Below, piece after piece: positions 7,538 through 8,600 of a stretch of DNA of 8,600 bases. Within the stretch, counting starts at the first letter, position 1; each line of letters begins with the position of its first letter. The notes below the pieces were generated by a model. The model saw only the letters and a list, made by a program, of their open reading frames with translations. It was not told the DNA's origin and searched no databases. Source of the DNA: an uncultured Parabacteroides sp. (GTDB lineage: Bacteria; Bacteroidota; Bacteroidia; Bacteroidales; Tannerellaceae); NCBI GenBank assembly GCA_900552415.1, contig USAD01000110.1, positions 1 to 8,600 of the forward strand, written 5' to 3'. Both the position numbers and the translations under genes were made by a program.

Positions 7538-7570
7538 CGCGAAGTTAGGGGATTTTGGCTTTTATCCTAA
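7538..7570 (-). promoter_or_regulatory. Putative Bacteroidetes-type promoter of the OmpA-like gene
   Basis: The minus strand shows TTAG (7570-7567), a 19-bp spacer, then TAACTTCG (7547-7540), within the core CTAACTTCGCG. Spacing and sequence match the element proposed for the response regulator. The -33 tetramer abuts the stop codon of the upstream GIN gene. The implied leader to the ATG at 7506 is about 25-30 nt. Confidence 0.4.
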
Positions 7571-8387
7571 CTATTTGTGGACACTTCCCCCCAGCGAGGC
7601 CGAGATATTGGTCGCCGGGTCGCCGGAATAGGTGATGTCGCTACCCAATGAGGCGGAGGCGTCCAGCTCCTTGACGACATGGACCGATATGCCGGATCCC
7701 GTACTTGAGTCACATTGGGCGTCGGTGACTGTTAATTTTGAGGCCTTGATAGCCGATCCGGTAGAGGCTGCCAAATGGGCGATATCGGCTTTACCTTCCA
7801 ATTTAACATCGCATCCGGTCGATGCGCTGGCCGAAAGATTATCACAATTCAGTTGCTTGAGTTCTATCTCGCATCCGGTCGATGCCTCGATGTCGCAATC
7901 CACGAATGTCAGGGATTTTTCCGATTTAAGGCTGGCGCCTGTACTGACGTTCGCCGTTCAGGTCGCTGTTGATCGATAGTGTCGTGTTTCCGCTTAGATC
8001 CGCCTTCTTGAGTCTCTCTGAGGTGCCGACGATGTCGAAGCGGGTCGGTCGGATCTGGGTGCCCTCTTTTGTTTTGATGAGGAGTTGCCCATCATCCACC
8101 TTGACTGTCAACGAGGGATAGATATTCTCGTCGATCGTGATTCTCAGGCTGGTCTTTCCGGTAGCCTGATAGGAGAAGTTGACCTTTGCCGTTTGTGAGG
8201 CCTGTTTGAATAGTTTTTTCCAGTTATCGTTGTTATTGGTGACGCTCATGTCGATCCGGATCGCGTCAAAAGGATGGATCGAGAGCTCTTTCGTAACCAG
8301 TTTACCGTTTCCCTCAATGACTTCCGCCATGATCGTGAAAGGCAGTAATGCCAGGATCAGGCACAATACAAATGCTTTTGTTTTCAT
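7571..8387 (-). pseudogene. Head-GIN-domain (DUF2807) secreted beta-helix protein, frameshifted
   Basis: The first frame starts at the ATG at 8387 and runs 153 codons to a TAA at 7928-7926. It has a signal peptide (about residues 1-21) and then the usual DUF2807 start, with EVIEGNGKLVTKELSIHPFDAIRI and DLSGNTTLSINSDLNG. The rest of the protein lies in the +1 frame and reads on from NVSTGASLKS through seven S-T/L-G rungs, 18-21 residues apart, to SLGGSVHK at 7571. That frame is closed upstream by a TGA at 7960-7958, so the break lies in 7929-7957. The two halves together would make about 270-280 residues, normal for the family. GIN proteins are exported, with proposed adhesin or envelope roles that are poorly established. 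There is no slippery site that would support programmed shifting. A genuine mutation, phase variation or sequencing error cannot be told apart here. The downstream half has a GTG at 7903 but no convincing start signals. Confidence 0.8.
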
Positions 8388-8393
8388 AATTAT

Positions 8394-8432
8394 TTCTCGT
8401 TTTTAATTGATCATTTCCTTATAAGACGAGAA
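8394..8432 (-). other. Possible leader hairpin upstream of the GIN gene
   Basis: TTCTCGT (8394-8400) and ACGAGAA (8426-8432) are perfect 7-bp inverted repeats separated by 25 nt, ending 6 nt before the GIN start codon. The loop contains AAGGAAATG followed by two sense codons and a TAA, a tiny reading frame unlikely to be meaningful. No U-tract follows, so it is not an intrinsic terminator. It could be a leader structure or chance. Confidence 0.25.
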
Positions 8433-8489
8433 GGATAGAGAAAAGGTTGCGTTCGCGGGAATGTTTTTGGGGAAATTCGCCGCTTTTTC

Positions 8490-8600
8490 CCGGACAACAG
8501 CACCACTTTGCCCGAAGGAGCCCCGATGTTCCGGACAACAGCGCCACTTTGCCCGAAGGAGCCCCGATGTTCCGGACAACAGCGCCACTTTGCCCGAAGG
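8490..8600. repeat. 41-bp GC-rich tandem repeat, at least 2.7 copies
   Basis: Units start at 8490, 8531 and 8572; the third is cut by the window end after 29 bp. They are identical except A8502, which is G at the matching 8543. Each unit begins CCGGACAACAGCGCCAC and ends GCCCCGATGTT. The 41-bp period is not a multiple of three, and the unit has no stop in any of the six frames, so open frames through it are a by-product. On the minus strand each unit has a C(UUCG)G tetraloop sequence on a short stem and a TGTT...AACA arm pair. There are no unique spacers, so it is not a CRISPR array. It sits upstream of the GIN gene; function unknown. Confidence 0.88.

Noticed and set aside
7809..7885. Repeated 17-mer TCGCATCCGGTCGATGC at 7809 and 7869, each containing the imperfect palindrome GCATC-N5-GATGC
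   Set aside because: Both copies encode the recurring ASTGC turn of the GIN beta-helix, so the repeat is explained by the protein repeat.
7929..7957. Programmed ribosomal frameshift joining the two GIN frames
   Set aside because: No slippery heptamer, rare-codon stall site or evident downstream pseudoknot is present. A mutation or sequence error is simpler.
8403..8588. Minus-strand open frame of 61 codons through the tandem repeat
   Set aside because: The repeat unit lacks stops in every frame and shifts phase at each copy, so openness is not evidence for coding. The translation shows no regular peptide repeat and no known family.
8490..8600. CRISPR array
   Set aside because: The 41-bp units are contiguous and nearly identical over the whole period, with no unique spacers and no cas genes in view.

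Overview
The window looks like chromosomal DNA of a Bacteroidetes bacterium, probably order Bacteroidales; a Parabacteroides-like genus is only a guess. The reasons are weak or absent Shine-Dalgarno sequences with A-rich leaders, promoter-like elements of the TAnnTTTG class instead of a sigma70 -10/-35 pair, a head-GIN (DUF2807) protein, and relaxed lipoprotein boxes. Every credible gene is on the minus strand, so transcription runs from high to low coordinates.

In transcription order: (i) 8490-8600, a 41-bp GC-rich tandem repeat that continues past the window edge; (ii) 7571-8387, a secreted GIN-domain (DUF2807) beta-helix protein whose frame is broken near 7929-7957; (iii) 6667-7506, an OmpA/MotB-like lipoprotein with its own promoter-like element; (iv) 6520-6666, a regulatory gap with a promoter-like element and four helically phased TTAG motifs; (v) 1010-6519, a three-gene heavy-metal RND efflux operon in the order TolC-like outer-membrane factor, HlyD/CusB-like lipoprotein adaptor, CusA/CzcA-family pump, with gaps of only 18 and 8 bp; (vi) 941-1009, a second regulatory gap; (vii) an OmpR/PhoB-family response regulator overlapping by 4 bp (ATGA) a sensor histidine kinase that is cut by the window start.

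The likely logic is a metal-stress module. The kinase senses a periplasmic signal and phosphorylates the regulator at Asp52. The regulator then activates the efflux operon, plausibly through the phased TTAG repeats upstream of the outer-membrane-factor gene. The pump, adaptor and channel form a tripartite export complex. By eye alignment the pump lacks the three-methionine Cu(I)/Ag(I) site of E. coli CusA, so a divalent-metal or unknown substrate is more likely than copper/silver. The OmpA-like gene and the GIN gene are probably neighbours and not part of the efflux system.

The parts that go beyond routine annotation are non-coding: the phased repeat array, an unusual CTAnnTTCGCG element recurring before three transcription units, a dyad over the regulator's promoter, and the 41-bp tandem repeat. 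I see no RNA gene, transposase, CRISPR array or clear intrinsic terminator. No novel protein system is evident.
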